In this document: positions 9,850-17,913 of the stretch, piece after piece
How the letters are laid out: every line of letters starts with the position of its first letter
Numbering within the stretch: the stretch's first letter is position 1
NCBI GenBank assembly: GCA_019637955.1
Contig: JAHBUS010000008.1
Span: forward strand, 62,001-126,000
Direction of reading: 5' to 3'
Length of the DNA stretch: 64,000 nt
DNA from: Pseudobdellovibrionaceae bacterium
GTDB taxonomy: Bacteria; Bdellovibrionota; Bdellovibrionia; Bdellovibrionales; Bdellovibrionaceae
Notes under the pieces: generated by a model
The model's input: the letters and a program-made list of their open reading frames with translations, nothing else
Database searches by the model: none
What the model was told of the DNA's origin: nothing
Made by a program: the position numbers and the translations under genes

Positions 9850-10449
9850 ATGATTGAGACCCTCGTCGCCTGGGACCATACGGTCTTTCACTATATCAAT
9901 ACGGTCTGGACGCATCCGGCGTTGGACTGGTTTTTTTCGAACTGGACGGATTTGCACAAAACACCCGTCTTTAGATTCGGGATTCTCCCGGTCATTTTGT
10001 TGATCGTGTTCTGGCGCTATCGATGGAAGGGCCTCGCCGCCATTCCGTTTGTCGCGATTGCGGTCGGCTTTAATGATGGGTTTTGCGGAAAAATTCTAAA
10101 AGCTTATTTCGAGCGGGCGCGGCCGCCGCTGGTCGGAATTGAGGCAATAGTTCGCGCGCCTCACTATGGAGGCTATTCCTTTCCGTCGAATCATGCCTCA
10201 AATATGTTCTGTCTGGCCGTTTTTGTCGGGATTTATTTTCCGCGCGCGCGCGGGATTTTTTTGACCATCGCCGCTCTGACCGCTTATTCACGCGTTTACT
10301 GCGGCGTTCATTTTCCTTCGGATGTCATCGCGGGCGCGCTCATTGGATCGTTCGTTGGTTGGGGCGCGGCGCAAGCGCTCAAGCCGCTCTGGCGCAGAGT
10401 TGAGGCCCGCGTCGGCCGCGCGCAAGCTGAGGACGCTCGACATGTCTAA
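9850..10449 (+). CDS. PAP2-superfamily membrane phosphatase
   Basis: An integral membrane lipid or polyprenyl phosphatase of the PAP2 family (199 residues). The three catalytic motifs are visible in order: KAYFERARPP, YSFPSNHASN (catalytic His) and SRVYCGVHFPSDVIAG (catalytic His and Asp). Several hydrophobic helices surround them. Family members dephosphorylate undecaprenyl diphosphate, phosphatidylglycerol phosphate or lipid A. The substrate cannot be read from sequence. It heads an operon with an epimerase (8-base overlap) and a peptidoglycan transglycosylase, so recycling of a polyprenyl carrier for the envelope is a reasonable inference. Confidence 0.92.
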   Translation: MIETLVAWDHTVFHYINTVWTHPALDWFFSNWTDLHKTPVFRFGILPVILLIVFWRYRWKGLAAIPFVAIAVGFNDGFCGKILKAYFERARPPLVGIEAIVRAPHYGGYSFPSNHASNMFCLAVFVGIYFPRARGIFLTIAALTAYSRVYCGVHFPSDVIAGALIGSFVGWGAAQALKPLWRRVEARVGRAQAEDARHV

Positions 10450-11434
10450 AGTTTTAGTCACGGGCGCCAACGGTTTTTTGGGAAGCTGGGTCGTTCGTAA
10501 ACTGAGCGAACAGGGTCATGACGTTTCGATTTTGGCTCGCAAAAGTAGCGACCTTTCCGAACTCGAAGGTTTGGACTACCGGACCCACTATGGCGACGTC
10601 ACTCAGCCCGAGACTTTGGCGGCGGCTTTCAAGGGCCACGAGACGGTCTTTCACCTGGCGGGCGTGATTGCCTACAAAAAAGCCGACCGCGCGTTGATGG
10701 AAAAAGTGAACGTCGGGGGAACGCAAAACGTTTTGGACGCCATTCCTCAAAGCGACGTCTCTAAACTCGTTTATCTGAGTTCGGTGGTCGCCATCGGGGC
10801 CGGCCTCGAAAAAGGTCAAATTCTCAATGAAAAGGCCCCCTTCAATATCCACCATCTGGATCTTGGTTACTTCGAGACCAAACACGAAGCTGAAAAACGT
10901 GTGAAGGCGGCTTGCGATGCCAAAACCGTCGATGCCGTCATGCTCAACCCGAGCACGATTTACGGGCCGGGCGATGCTAAAAAAGGCAGTCGGAAGACTC
11001 AGCTCAAAGTCGCGCAAGGAAAGTTTCCCTTCTACACGGAAGGCGGCGTTAATGTTGTCGACGTTGAAGACTGCGTCGCGGGAATTCTGTCCGCTTGGAA
11101 AAAGGGCCGCACCGGAGAACGTTATATTTTGGCGGGCGAAAATCTCACCATTCAAGACCTCTTCAAACTGATCGCCGAGCGCGCGGGAGTTCCCGCGCCG
11201 ACCAAACGCCTTCCGCCCTGGGCCCTTTACACTTTGGGTTGGATCGGCGACCGCATGACTGACGTCGGCCTGAAGGGTCCCGTGAGCCTCGAGAACGCGT
11301 ACACATCGCAGATGTACCATTGGTTTGACAACTCCAAGGCCAAGGCGGAGTTGGGCTTTGAAGCCCGGCCGGCGCGCGAGGCGATCGCCAAGAGCGTGGA
11401 CTGGATGCGTGAGAAAGGCCTTTTAAATACATGA
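10442..11434 (+). CDS. NAD(P)-dependent epimerase/dehydratase (extended SDR family)
   Basis: An extended short-chain dehydrogenase. The N-terminus MSKVLVTGANGFLGSWVVRKL is the Rossmann nucleotide-binding motif (TGANGFLG). The catalytic region has YLSSVVAIG followed by a YFETKHEAE motif (Tyr-x3-Lys) and NPSTIYGPGD. The family includes dihydroflavonol-4-reductase-like and sugar-nucleotide enzymes. The exact substrate is not determined. The start is the ATG at 10442, which overlaps the phosphatase stop by 8 bases. Upstream in-frame codons would only translate the phosphatase gene in the wrong frame. The stop overlaps the transglycosylase start (ATGA). 330 residues is the usual length. Confidence 0.9.
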   Translation: MSKVLVTGANGFLGSWVVRKLSEQGHDVSILARKSSDLSELEGLDYRTHYGDVTQPETLAAAFKGHETVFHLAGVIAYKKADRALMEKVNVGGTQNVLDAIPQSDVSKLVYLSSVVAIGAGLEKGQILNEKAPFNIHHLDLGYFETKHEAEKRVKAACDAKTVDAVMLNPSTIYGPGDAKKGSRKTQLKVAQGKFPFYTEGGVNVVDVEDCVAGILSAWKKGRTGERYILAGENLTIQDLFKLIAERAGVPAPTKRLPPWALYTLGWIGDRMTDVGLKGPVSLENAYTSQMYHWFDNSKAKAELGFEARPAREAIAKSVDWMREKGLLNT

Positions 11435-12285
11435 AGGTGGTCGGCCGCACGCTCAAAATGCTTTTTCTCATCGCGGGCTGCGTGGCGCTGCTGTTTTTAT
11501 TCGTGGCTTCGGTGTTCTTGGGTCAAATTCCTTCAGATAAAGAAATCCGGTCCTGCCTCACGACCAAGCTCTATCAGGTCAAACTCTGTCCGGGCTCCTC
11601 CTCTTACGTGAAGTACTCGCAGATCTCTCAGTATCTCGTCAAAGCGGTGGTCTTGACTGAAGACTCCTCTTTTTGGCAACACAACGGTTTTGATTTCGGG
11701 GAATTGCAAAAGAGCCTCGAAACAAACCTAAAAAAAGGCCGCTACGCTCGAGGGGGATCCACCATCACCCAGCAGCTCGCGAAAAATCTTTTTTTGACCA
11801 AAGAAAAAACCATGACCCGAAAGGGTCTTGAGGCCGTGATCACCCTTCGGCTCGAGCGGGTGCTGACCAAGAAAGAAATTTTAGAGCGTTACCTCAACGT
11901 TGTTCAGTTCGGAAAAGATCTCTACGGCGTTAAAGCCGCGGCTCAGTTCTATTTTCAGAAGTCTCCGAGCCAACTCGATGTGGTTGAATCGGCGTTCTTG
12001 GCGTTTCTCTTGCCGAGCCCCGAAAATTATTCGAAGTCTTTTTTTCGCAAGCAGCTGACGCCTTTCGCAAGGGCGCGTCTGAATCAGATCGTCGAACGTC
12101 TTTACGAGTACGAGCGGATCAACGGCGACGAATACGAAACGGCCCGGGCTAAAATCGCGCATCTTTGGGGACCGCCGCCGGCGACGATCGAAGAGGATCC
12201 GGCGGTTGAGGCGATCGACGAAGAAAGAATCGAACAACAAATCCAAGAGTTTGGCGAAGAGCTCGAGCCCACGACCGAAAATTAG
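11431..12285 (+). CDS. mtgA: Monofunctional peptidoglycan glycosyltransferase (GT51, MtgA-like)
   Basis: Polymerises lipid II into glycan strands at the outer face of the inner membrane. One N-terminal membrane helix is present (residues about 8-32). The GT51 domain shows VVLTEDSSFWQHNGFD (catalytic Glu of the ED-x2-F motif), RGGSTITQQLAKNLFLT, and KKEILERYLNVVQFGKDLYGVKAAAQFYF. No transpeptidase domain follows, so it is a monofunctional enzyme of 284 residues with a Glu-rich tail. It is the last gene of the PAP2/epimerase operon (ATGA overlap) and converges on the ABC permease with a 4-base overlap of stop codons. Confidence 0.93.
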   Translation: MKVVGRTLKMLFLIAGCVALLFLFVASVFLGQIPSDKEIRSCLTTKLYQVKLCPGSSSYVKYSQISQYLVKAVVLTEDSSFWQHNGFDFGELQKSLETNLKKGRYARGGSTITQQLAKNLFLTKEKTMTRKGLEAVITLRLERVLTKKEILERYLNVVQFGKDLYGVKAAAQFYFQKSPSQLDVVESAFLAFLLPSPENYSKSFFRKQLTPFARARLNQIVERLYEYERINGDEYETARAKIAHLWGPPPATIEEDPAVEAIDEERIEQQIQEFGEELEPTTEN

Positions 12286-13061
12286 TCGATCAGGCGGCGC
12301 TCAAAGCTGCGCGCGGTGATACGGCTTAATCCCACCAGCAACAAAATCAAGAAAGCGATATTGATCACGAGCATCGCCGAGAACTGACCCTGTTGGATCG
12401 CGCGCGTCGCCGAGACCGCATGCGTGAGCGGAGACAGGTAAGCAATCACCTGCAAGGCTTTCGGCATCGCTTCGAGCGGAAAGTACGTTCCGCTAAAGAG
12501 CGAAAGCGGCACGATCAAACCCGAGCTGGGATAAATGATTTGATCGTAGTTCTTCACCAGCGACGTGAAGAGCATTCCGAGCATCGCGAAAAAGCACGAC
12601 GACAAGAAGATCACCGGCAAAGCCAGGATGATTTTGGCCGAACCGACGGCCCCGAGCGCGAGCGCGATGATCAAGACGCCGACGGCGCTGAACATCGCTT
12701 TCGAGGCTCCCCACAGAATTTCGCCGCCCAAGAGATGATTGGGCATCATCGGCGTGTAAAGAGCGGTATGGTAAAGCTTGGTGTGCGAGAGCTTCGTGAA
12801 GTTCGCGTAGGTGCACTCAAAAAAGGCGACCAGCATCGTGGTGTTGCATAAGAGCGCCGGAAAGAAGAACTCCAAATAACTCGTGCCATGCACCTGAGGC
12901 ACGTAAGAACCCAACCCATACCCCAAAGCACCCAGGACAAAAAGCGGCTCGAGCACAATCCAGAAAATCGAGACGAGCCATGTCTTTCGGAATTGCAAAA
13001 AGTTTCGCGACCAAACTGATCGCATCGATTCCCAAGTCGTCGGCAGAGAGAGGGACTTCAT
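12282..13061 (-). CDS. ABC-2 type transporter permease (NodJ-like)
   Basis: The membrane subunit of an ABC-2 exporter, 259 residues with about six hydrophobic segments (for example WLVSIFWIVLEPLFVLGALGYG, IILALPVIFLSSCFFAMLGMLF and MLVINIAFLILLLVGLSRI). A motif typical of the family, GLIVPLSLFSGTYFPLEAMP, is present near the C-terminus. It overlaps the ATPase gene by 4 bases. NodIJ-like pairs export lipo-oligosaccharides, other lipids or small molecules. The cargo here is unknown. Confidence 0.9.
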   Translation of the reverse strand: MKSLSLPTTWESMRSVWSRNFLQFRKTWLVSIFWIVLEPLFVLGALGYGLGSYVPQVHGTSYLEFFFPALLCNTTMLVAFFECTYANFTKLSHTKLYHTALYTPMMPNHLLGGEILWGASKAMFSAVGVLIIALALGAVGSAKIILALPVIFLSSCFFAMLGMLFTSLVKNYDQIIYPSSGLIVPLSLFSGTYFPLEAMPKALQVIAYLSPLTHAVSATRAIQQGQFSAMLVINIAFLILLLVGLSRITARSFERRLID

Positions 13062-13987
13062 ATGCTCTCTCCCTCTTGCAGACCGGTGCCGGTAAGCTTC
13101 AGGAAGACATCATTCAAATTGGGTTTTCGCACCGCCATCAATGGACTTTTGAAACCCTTGAAAAGATCCCCTTGCGTGAATTCGGGCGTCGTCTTCGCCA
13201 AGATGGAATCGCCAAAAACTTGATATTCAACTTTGCGTTCACGGAGGCGGTTGGAGTAGTAACCGATGTCCGTGCGGTTCATTTTCAGCTCGATGACCTC
13301 GGGACCCCAGTATTTCTCGATTAAATTTTTCGGCGTCTCGAGATCAATCAAACGGCCCTTACTAATCAGAGCCACGCGGTCGCATAAGAGCTCGGCTTCG
13401 GTCATGTCGTGGGTCGTGATGATGATGGTACGCCCACGCTCCCGTTCGCCCCGCAAAAAATCCCAGGTCCAATTTCGGGCCTGAGGATCCAATTGCGCGG
13501 TCGGTTCGTCCAAAATCAAAAGTTCGGGGTCGGCCAGCAAAGCGCGGATAAAGGCCAAGCGCCTTTTCAGGCCTCCGCTCAAAGTGTCGACCAGTTGTTC
13601 GGCGCGATCATCGAGGGCGACGGACTTGAGAAGTTCGTGGATACGATCCTCCGCGCCGAGACCTTGAAATCCCAAGTAGCGGCTGTAGATCAGAAGATTT
13701 TCAAACACGGTCAACTCGGGATCGAGACCGTCGCCTTGCGGAACAACGCCGATGCGGCTTTTGATCTCGCGCAAAGAGGACTGAATCGACAAGCCCAGCA
13801 TGAAGAGTTCGCCTTCTTGAACGCGAGTGGATCCAGAGAGCATCCGAAGAATTGTGGTTTTGCCGGCGCCGTTCGGTCCCAAGAGACCGAAGCACTCACC
13901 TTTCGGAACATCGAAGGTCACGCCGTTCACAACGCTGCGGCCGCCGAAAGATTTTTTGAGATTGCGGATTTCGATCGCCAGTTCCAT
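13058..13987 (-). CDS. ABC transporter ATP-binding protein (NodI-like)
   Basis: The ATPase subunit of the ABC-2 exporter. It has Walker A GPNGAGKTT, a Q-loop region VVPQGDGLDPELT, the signature DTLSGGLKRR, Walker B LLILDEPTAQLDP and the switch His in ITTHDMTEAE. The C-terminal ~80 residues form the accessory domain seen in NodI and DRA-type ATPases. I took the ATG at 13987 (MELAIEIRN). An in-frame TTG at 14011 would add eight residues. The gene is transcribed with the permease. Confidence 0.92.
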   Translation of the reverse strand: MELAIEIRNLKKSFGGRSVVNGVTFDVPKGECFGLLGPNGAGKTTILRMLSGSTRVQEGELFMLGLSIQSSLREIKSRIGVVPQGDGLDPELTVFENLLIYSRYLGFQGLGAEDRIHELLKSVALDDRAEQLVDTLSGGLKRRLAFIRALLADPELLILDEPTAQLDPQARNWTWDFLRGERERGRTIIITTHDMTEAELLCDRVALISKGRLIDLETPKNLIEKYWGPEVIELKMNRTDIGYYSNRLRERKVEYQVFGDSILAKTTPEFTQGDLFKGFKSPLMAVRKPNLNDVFLKLTGTGLQEGESI

Positions 13988-14038
13988 GAATTCATTCTGG
14001 CGGTAAAACAAGAGGCCGACAACAAACGTCGAAAGTTG

Positions 14039-14055
14039 CGGGCCTTCTTGGCCCG
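14039..14055 (-). repeat. Inverted repeat downstream of the lipoprotein gene
   Basis: CGGGCC-TTCTT-GGCCCG, 30 bases beyond the lipoprotein stop and upstream of the ABC ATPase gene. It is hairpin-forming but has no clean T-run, so it is at best a weak terminator. Confidence 0.35.
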
Positions 14056-14084
14056 ACCATTGTCCGAGCGGAGGGTCTTAAGTA

Positions 14085-14750
14085 TTACCGACGGCGCTCA
14101 TGATCACGATAATCGTCGCGGAACCGAGGCGCGAGCTGGCTCTCGATTTGGCAGGCCATATAGGTGGCCACCATCGTTACCGATCCTCGTCCGTCGAGCA
14201 CGCGCTCAACGCTGTTTTCGAGAATCACGGGAACTCGCTCGTACCAGAGCGCGCGCGGAAGACCGCCGGTTTTGATGTCTGAAGAACCGCCACGGCTCAT
14301 CACAGACAACCGGTGACTGGTCGAGACTTCAAGCGCCACCGAGTTCCGCAGCTGAAGGAAGCGGCCGTTCGCGAGCGGCCCCACGGAGCCATTGACGACT
14401 TGGGCGCCGTCGATTTGCACGAACGCGGCCACACCGGCCTCGCGGCTTCGGCCCTGCAGATGTAGGCGTTTATTCAAAGCTTGTCCGTCGCGCTTGATAT
14501 CCAAACGAAATTCATCGGAGGGGCGGCGGCTCAAGTCCACCCGCGGTCCATCTTGAATCCAGACCGAACAAGCCAAGACGTAATGATTGTATTTGGTCTC
14601 TAAAAGATCGCGCACCGATTTGCCATCGAGGCTCGCCCCACCACCATTCGAATGAACGCCCGGTGTCGCGGCCGGGTCTGAACTTTTATCACCGCAACCC
14701 GCAGTCAAAAGAAACAGAAGCAAAGCGGTCATCAGAATTTGTTTTTTCAT
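14085..14750 (-). CDS. Putative lipoprotein, unknown function
   Basis: 221 residues beginning MKKQILMTALLLFLLTAGCGD, a lipoprotein signal peptide with the lipobox LTAGC. The ATG at 14750 follows a good Shine-Dalgarno (GGGGAGGGAAT). The mature protein is rich in beta-prone segments, has two Cys (ACSVWI and MACQIE), and ends in a very basic/acidic tail (RFRDDYRDHERRR). I see no known domain. It lies between the ABC exporter and typA on the same strand, but the gaps suggest separate transcription. Confidence 0.85.
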   Translation of the reverse strand: MKKQILMTALLLFLLTAGCGDKSSDPAATPGVHSNGGGASLDGKSVRDLLETKYNHYVLACSVWIQDGPRVDLSRRPSDEFRLDIKRDGQALNKRLHLQGRSREAGVAAFVQIDGAQVVNGSVGPLANGRFLQLRNSVALEVSTSHRLSVMSRGGSSDIKTGGLPRALWYERVPVILENSVERVLDGRGSVTMVATYMACQIESQLAPRFRDDYRDHERRR

Positions 14751-14822
14751 ATTCCCTCCCCAGAGAATGCAGCCGATGTACCACGGCTCCCGAAAAACAC
14801 CGCGACGACAATTTTCGGCTAC

Positions 14823-14854
14823 AAAAAAAAGAAAGGCCCCCTCGCGGGAGCCTT
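14823..14854 (-). terminator. Rho-independent terminator after typA
   Basis: Read on the minus strand: AAGGCTCCC, loop GCGA, GGGGGCCTT, then TCTTTTTTTT. It begins about 27 bases after the typA stop and separates typA from the lipoprotein gene. Confidence 0.88.
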
Positions 14855-14880
14855 CTCTCTTCGTTCTGAGGTGACAATTT

Positions 14881-16713
14881 TCAGTCTTCCGCGGACGCGG
14901 CGGCCGCATTGCGCTTGCGCTTGTGCGGGTCGAGCTCACGGCAACGGATGCGGATGAAGTTGGGTGTCGCTTCGACGAGATCGTCGTCGGTGATCCACTC
15001 GATGGCCTGATCCAGACCCATTTTTTGAATGGGGATCAAGGTCATTTTTTCTTCCGCTCCTGACGAGCGAACGTTGGTGAGTTTTTTCTCACGGACCGCG
15101 TTCACCTCGAGATCGTTCTCTTTGGCGTGCTCGCCGATGATCATGCCGCCGTAAACTTCGACGCCGGCATCAACCAACAGACGGCCGCGCTCCTGCAAAT
15201 TGAACAAAGCGTAAGCCGTTGTCACACCCTGACGGTCCGAAATCATCGAACCGTTTCGACGCGCGACGATCTCACCACGGAAATCGTCCCAACCGTCGAA
15301 CTGGGTGTTGAGCAAACCGGTTCCGCGAGTGTCCGTCATGAACTCCGAGCGGTAACCGATCAGGCCGCGCGCGGGGATGCGGAACTCGAGACGCGTGCGT
15401 CCCGAACCTTTGGACATCATATTGGTCATGACGCCTTTGCGGATACCGAGCTTCTCGGTGACCACGCCCACGTAAGCGTCCGCCACGTCGATAACCACGA
15501 GTTCGAAGGGTTCTTTTTTCTGGCCGTTTTCTTCTTTGAAAAGAACTTGGGGCTTCGAAGCCAAGAGCTCGAAACCTTCACGGCGCATCTGCTCGATCAA
15601 AACGCCCAGCTGGAGTTCGCCGCGGCCGATGACCTTGAAGGCCTCATTCGAAGGCGTTTTTTCGAGGCGGATCGCCACGTTGCTCAAAAGTTCGCGCTCG
15701 AGACGCTCGAGGATCTGACGAGACGTGACTTTTTTGCCATCGCGGCCCGCGAAGGGACCGTCGTTGACCGAGAAGATCATCGCCACGGTGGGCTCTTCAA
15801 CACGGATACGAGGCAAGGGTTTGGGACTTGCGACCGACGTCAAGGTGTCACCGATTTGGAAGTCTTCAAGACCCGCGACGATCGCGATGTCACCCGCGCC
15901 GATTTCATTCACGGGCGCCGGAGCATTGACTTCGTATTGGTACAAAGCGGTCACTTTGAACTTCTTGTTGCCGCCCTCTTGAGCGCACACCAATTCGTCG
16001 CCGACTTTGACTTTACCGGCGCGAACACGGCCGATGGCCAAGCGACCAACGAACGAGCTGTACGACAGATTCGAAACCATGATTTGCAGCGACGTTTCTT
16101 CTTTGTCGACTTTCGGCGGCGGAACTTCGTTGATGATTTTTTCGTAGAGAACTTCGAGCGAGTTGGTTTTGACTTTGGGATCCAAAGTCGCCATTCCCTC
16201 GCGCGCGATCGCGTAGACCGGTTGGAAATCAAGCGCTTCGTTCGGCGCATCGAGATCGACCATCAAGTCGAAAACTTCGTTCAAGACTTCGTCCGCGCGG
16301 GCATCCGAGCGGTCGATTTTGTTGATACAAACCAAAACTTTGAGATTTTGCTCGAGGGCTTTGCGCAAAACGAAACGTGTTTGCGGGAGCGGACCTTCGG
16401 AAGCATCGCAAAGCAGAATCGCACCATCGACCATGTTCAAGACGCGCTCAACCTCACCGCCGAAGTCGCTGTGCCCGGGAGTGTCGACGATGTTGATTTT
16501 ATAGTCTTTGTAGCGGAACGAGGCGTTCTTCGCCGCGATCGTGATCCCGCGCTCGCGCTCAAGATCCATCGAGTCCATCAAACGCTCGGCCACCTGTTCG
16601 TTGTCGCGGAACGTGCCCGCTTGTTTGATCAAGTGATCGACGAGAGTTGTCTTCCCGTGATCGACGTGCGCGATGATCGCGATATTTCGGATTTTTTCGG
16701 GGTTCATGACCAT
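14881..16713 (-). CDS. typA: TypA/BipA, ribosome-associated translational GTPase
   Basis: A GTPase of the elongation-factor family that acts on the 50S ribosome, helping ribosome assembly and stress adaptation. G1 AHVDHGKTT, the switch region [11 protein letters not shown]3 [11 protein letters not shown] and G4 NKIDR are all present near the N-terminus. They are followed by the EF-Tu/EF-G-like beta-barrel domain, the EF-G domain V-like region and the TypA-specific C-terminal domain ([25 protein letters not shown] and [16 protein letters not shown]). 610 residues matches the family. The first two Met codons (MVM) are both possible starts. dusB is immediately upstream (18-base gap), so the two are likely one transcript. 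Confidence 0.96.
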   Translation of the reverse strand: MVMNPEKIRNIAIIAHVDHGKTTLVDHLIKQAGTFRDNEQVAERLMDSMDLERERGITIAAKNASFRYKDYKINIVDTPGHSDFGGEVERVLNMVDGAILLCDASEGPLPQTRFVLRKALEQNLKVLVCINKIDRSDARADEVLNEVFDLMVDLDAPNEALDFQPVYAIAREGMATLDPKVKTNSLEVLYEKIINEVPPPKVDKEETSLQIMVSNLSYSSFVGRLAIGRVRAGKVKVGDELVCAQEGGNKKFKVTALYQYEVNAPAPVNEIGAGDIAIVAGLEDFQIGDTLTSVASPKPLPRIRVEEPTVAMIFSVNDGPFAGRDGKKVTSRQILERLERELLSNVAIRLEKTPSNEAFKVIGRGELQLGVLIEQMRREGFELLASKPQVLFKEENGQKKEPFELVVIDVADAYVGVVTEKLGIRKGVMTNMMSKGSGRTRLEFRIPARGLIGYRSEFMTDTRGTGLLNTQFDGWDDFRGEIVARRNGSMISDRQGVTTAYALFNLQERGRLLVDAGVEVYGGMIIGEHAKENDLEVNAVREKKLTNVRSSGAEEKMTLIPIQKMGLDQAIEWITDDDLVEATPNFIRIRCRELDPHKRKRNAAAASAED

Positions 16714-16731
16714 GCGGATTCTTCCTTTGTC

Positions 16732-17787
16732 TTAACCATGTCCGCCCATGAGAAACGCCTCGCTTGACGTGTCTTCTTGGACGATGTCGTTTAATGTTTT
16801 AAAATAGTTCAATGCCAGGTCGGTGACTTCGTCGGTCGTCTTGGCTTGAAAAATCTGTTTTCTAAATTGGGCGGCGCCAGGATACCCTGTCGCGAACCAA
16901 GCCGCAAATTTCTTCAGCTGAATCTGAGTGATCCGGTCTTCACAACGCGCCACAATGGCCTCTTTGAGCGCCATGAACAAGGTCCCGAAATCGCGTTTCA
17001 GGGTTTTGTCAGGCTCCTCGCCGCGGTAAATCGCGAGGGCGTCCCGGAAAATATAGGGGTTTTTAAGCGCTCCCCGGCCGATCATGACCCCATCACACCC
17101 CGATTGCGTGAGCCTTTCAACGGCTTGGCGAGCAAACAAGATGTCCCCATTGCCAAGAATCGGGAGCTTCGCCTTGGACTTCACCTCGGCGATGTAGTCC
17201 CAATCCGACAGACCCGAGTAGGCTTGGGCGCGGGTGCGGCCGTGGATGGCCACCCACGAAATCCCCTCATTGTACGCGATCTTAACCACTTCGTCGGCGT
17301 TGCGAGTCCCCGAATCCCACCCGGTTCGGATTTTGATCGTGACCGGGATTTTGACGGCTGACACAACCGCCTTGAGAAGTTCGGTCATCGCCGGAAGGTC
17401 TTTGAGCATCGCGGAGCCCGCGCCTTTTTTGACGACCTTAGGAACCGGGCAGCCAAAATTCAAGTCCACGAAATCCGCGCCCATCTCTTCGACCATCTGG
17501 GCACCACGAGCGACGTGAGAAATCTCTTCGCCAAAAAGCTGAATCCCCACGGGGCGCTGGCCCTCATCGAAACTCATCAGCGACATCGTGCGCTCGGACT
17601 TGTACTCAATCCCCGTCGCCGACACAAGTTCGGTCACGACGATGCCCGTTCCCATTTTTCGCATGAAGCTGCGAAAAGGGTGATCCGTGATCCCCGCCAT
17701 GGGGGCGAGAACAAAGGGATTTTGCCGGAGGGCTTGGACAGGATCCACCCTGAAGGGATGGCTTGAATTGAGACGAGCGTAGGCCAT
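16732..17787 (-). CDS. dusB: tRNA-dihydrouridine synthase (DusB-like)
   Basis: Reduces uridine to dihydrouridine in the tRNA D-loop using FMN. The TIM-barrel motifs are clear: LAPMAGITDHPFR, VDLNFGCPVPKVVKKGAGSAML (catalytic Cys in the FGCP motif), VAIHGRTRAQAYSG, LGNGDI and GCDGVMIGRGALKNP. At 351 residues it matches DusB rather than the shorter DusC. It lies directly upstream of typA on the minus strand and is divergent from the 903-residue exported protein gene. Confidence 0.94.
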   Translation of the reverse strand: MAYARLNSSHPFRVDPVQALRQNPFVLAPMAGITDHPFRSFMRKMGTGIVVTELVSATGIEYKSERTMSLMSFDEGQRPVGIQLFGEEISHVARGAQMVEEMGADFVDLNFGCPVPKVVKKGAGSAMLKDLPAMTELLKAVVSAVKIPVTIKIRTGWDSGTRNADEVVKIAYNEGISWVAIHGRTRAQAYSGLSDWDYIAEVKSKAKLPILGNGDILFARQAVERLTQSGCDGVMIGRGALKNPYIFRDALAIYRGEEPDKTLKRDFGTLFMALKEAIVARCEDRITQIQLKKFAAWFATGYPGAAQFRKQIFQAKTTDEVTDLALNYFKTLNDIVQEDTSSEAFLMGGHG

Positions 17788-17913
17788 GAGTTCGAGGGGT
17801 CTACCAGACCTTTGGCGGGAAGGGAAAGAAAAGACGGTGATTAAGGGACTTAACCCCTCAAAATCGGGAAGTTTTTCGTAAAAAATGCCGGAAAAATTAC
17901 CGATGCAAGGGGT

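Noticed and set aside
10322-10441. Upstream start for the epimerase
   Set aside because: The added 40 residues are Arg-rich out-of-frame phosphatase sequence. The Rossmann motif begins right after ATG 10442.
15127-16767. 546-codon open frame antisense to typA
   Set aside because: It is a high-GC shadow of the typA reading frame. The protein has no signal or domain, and typA itself is certain.
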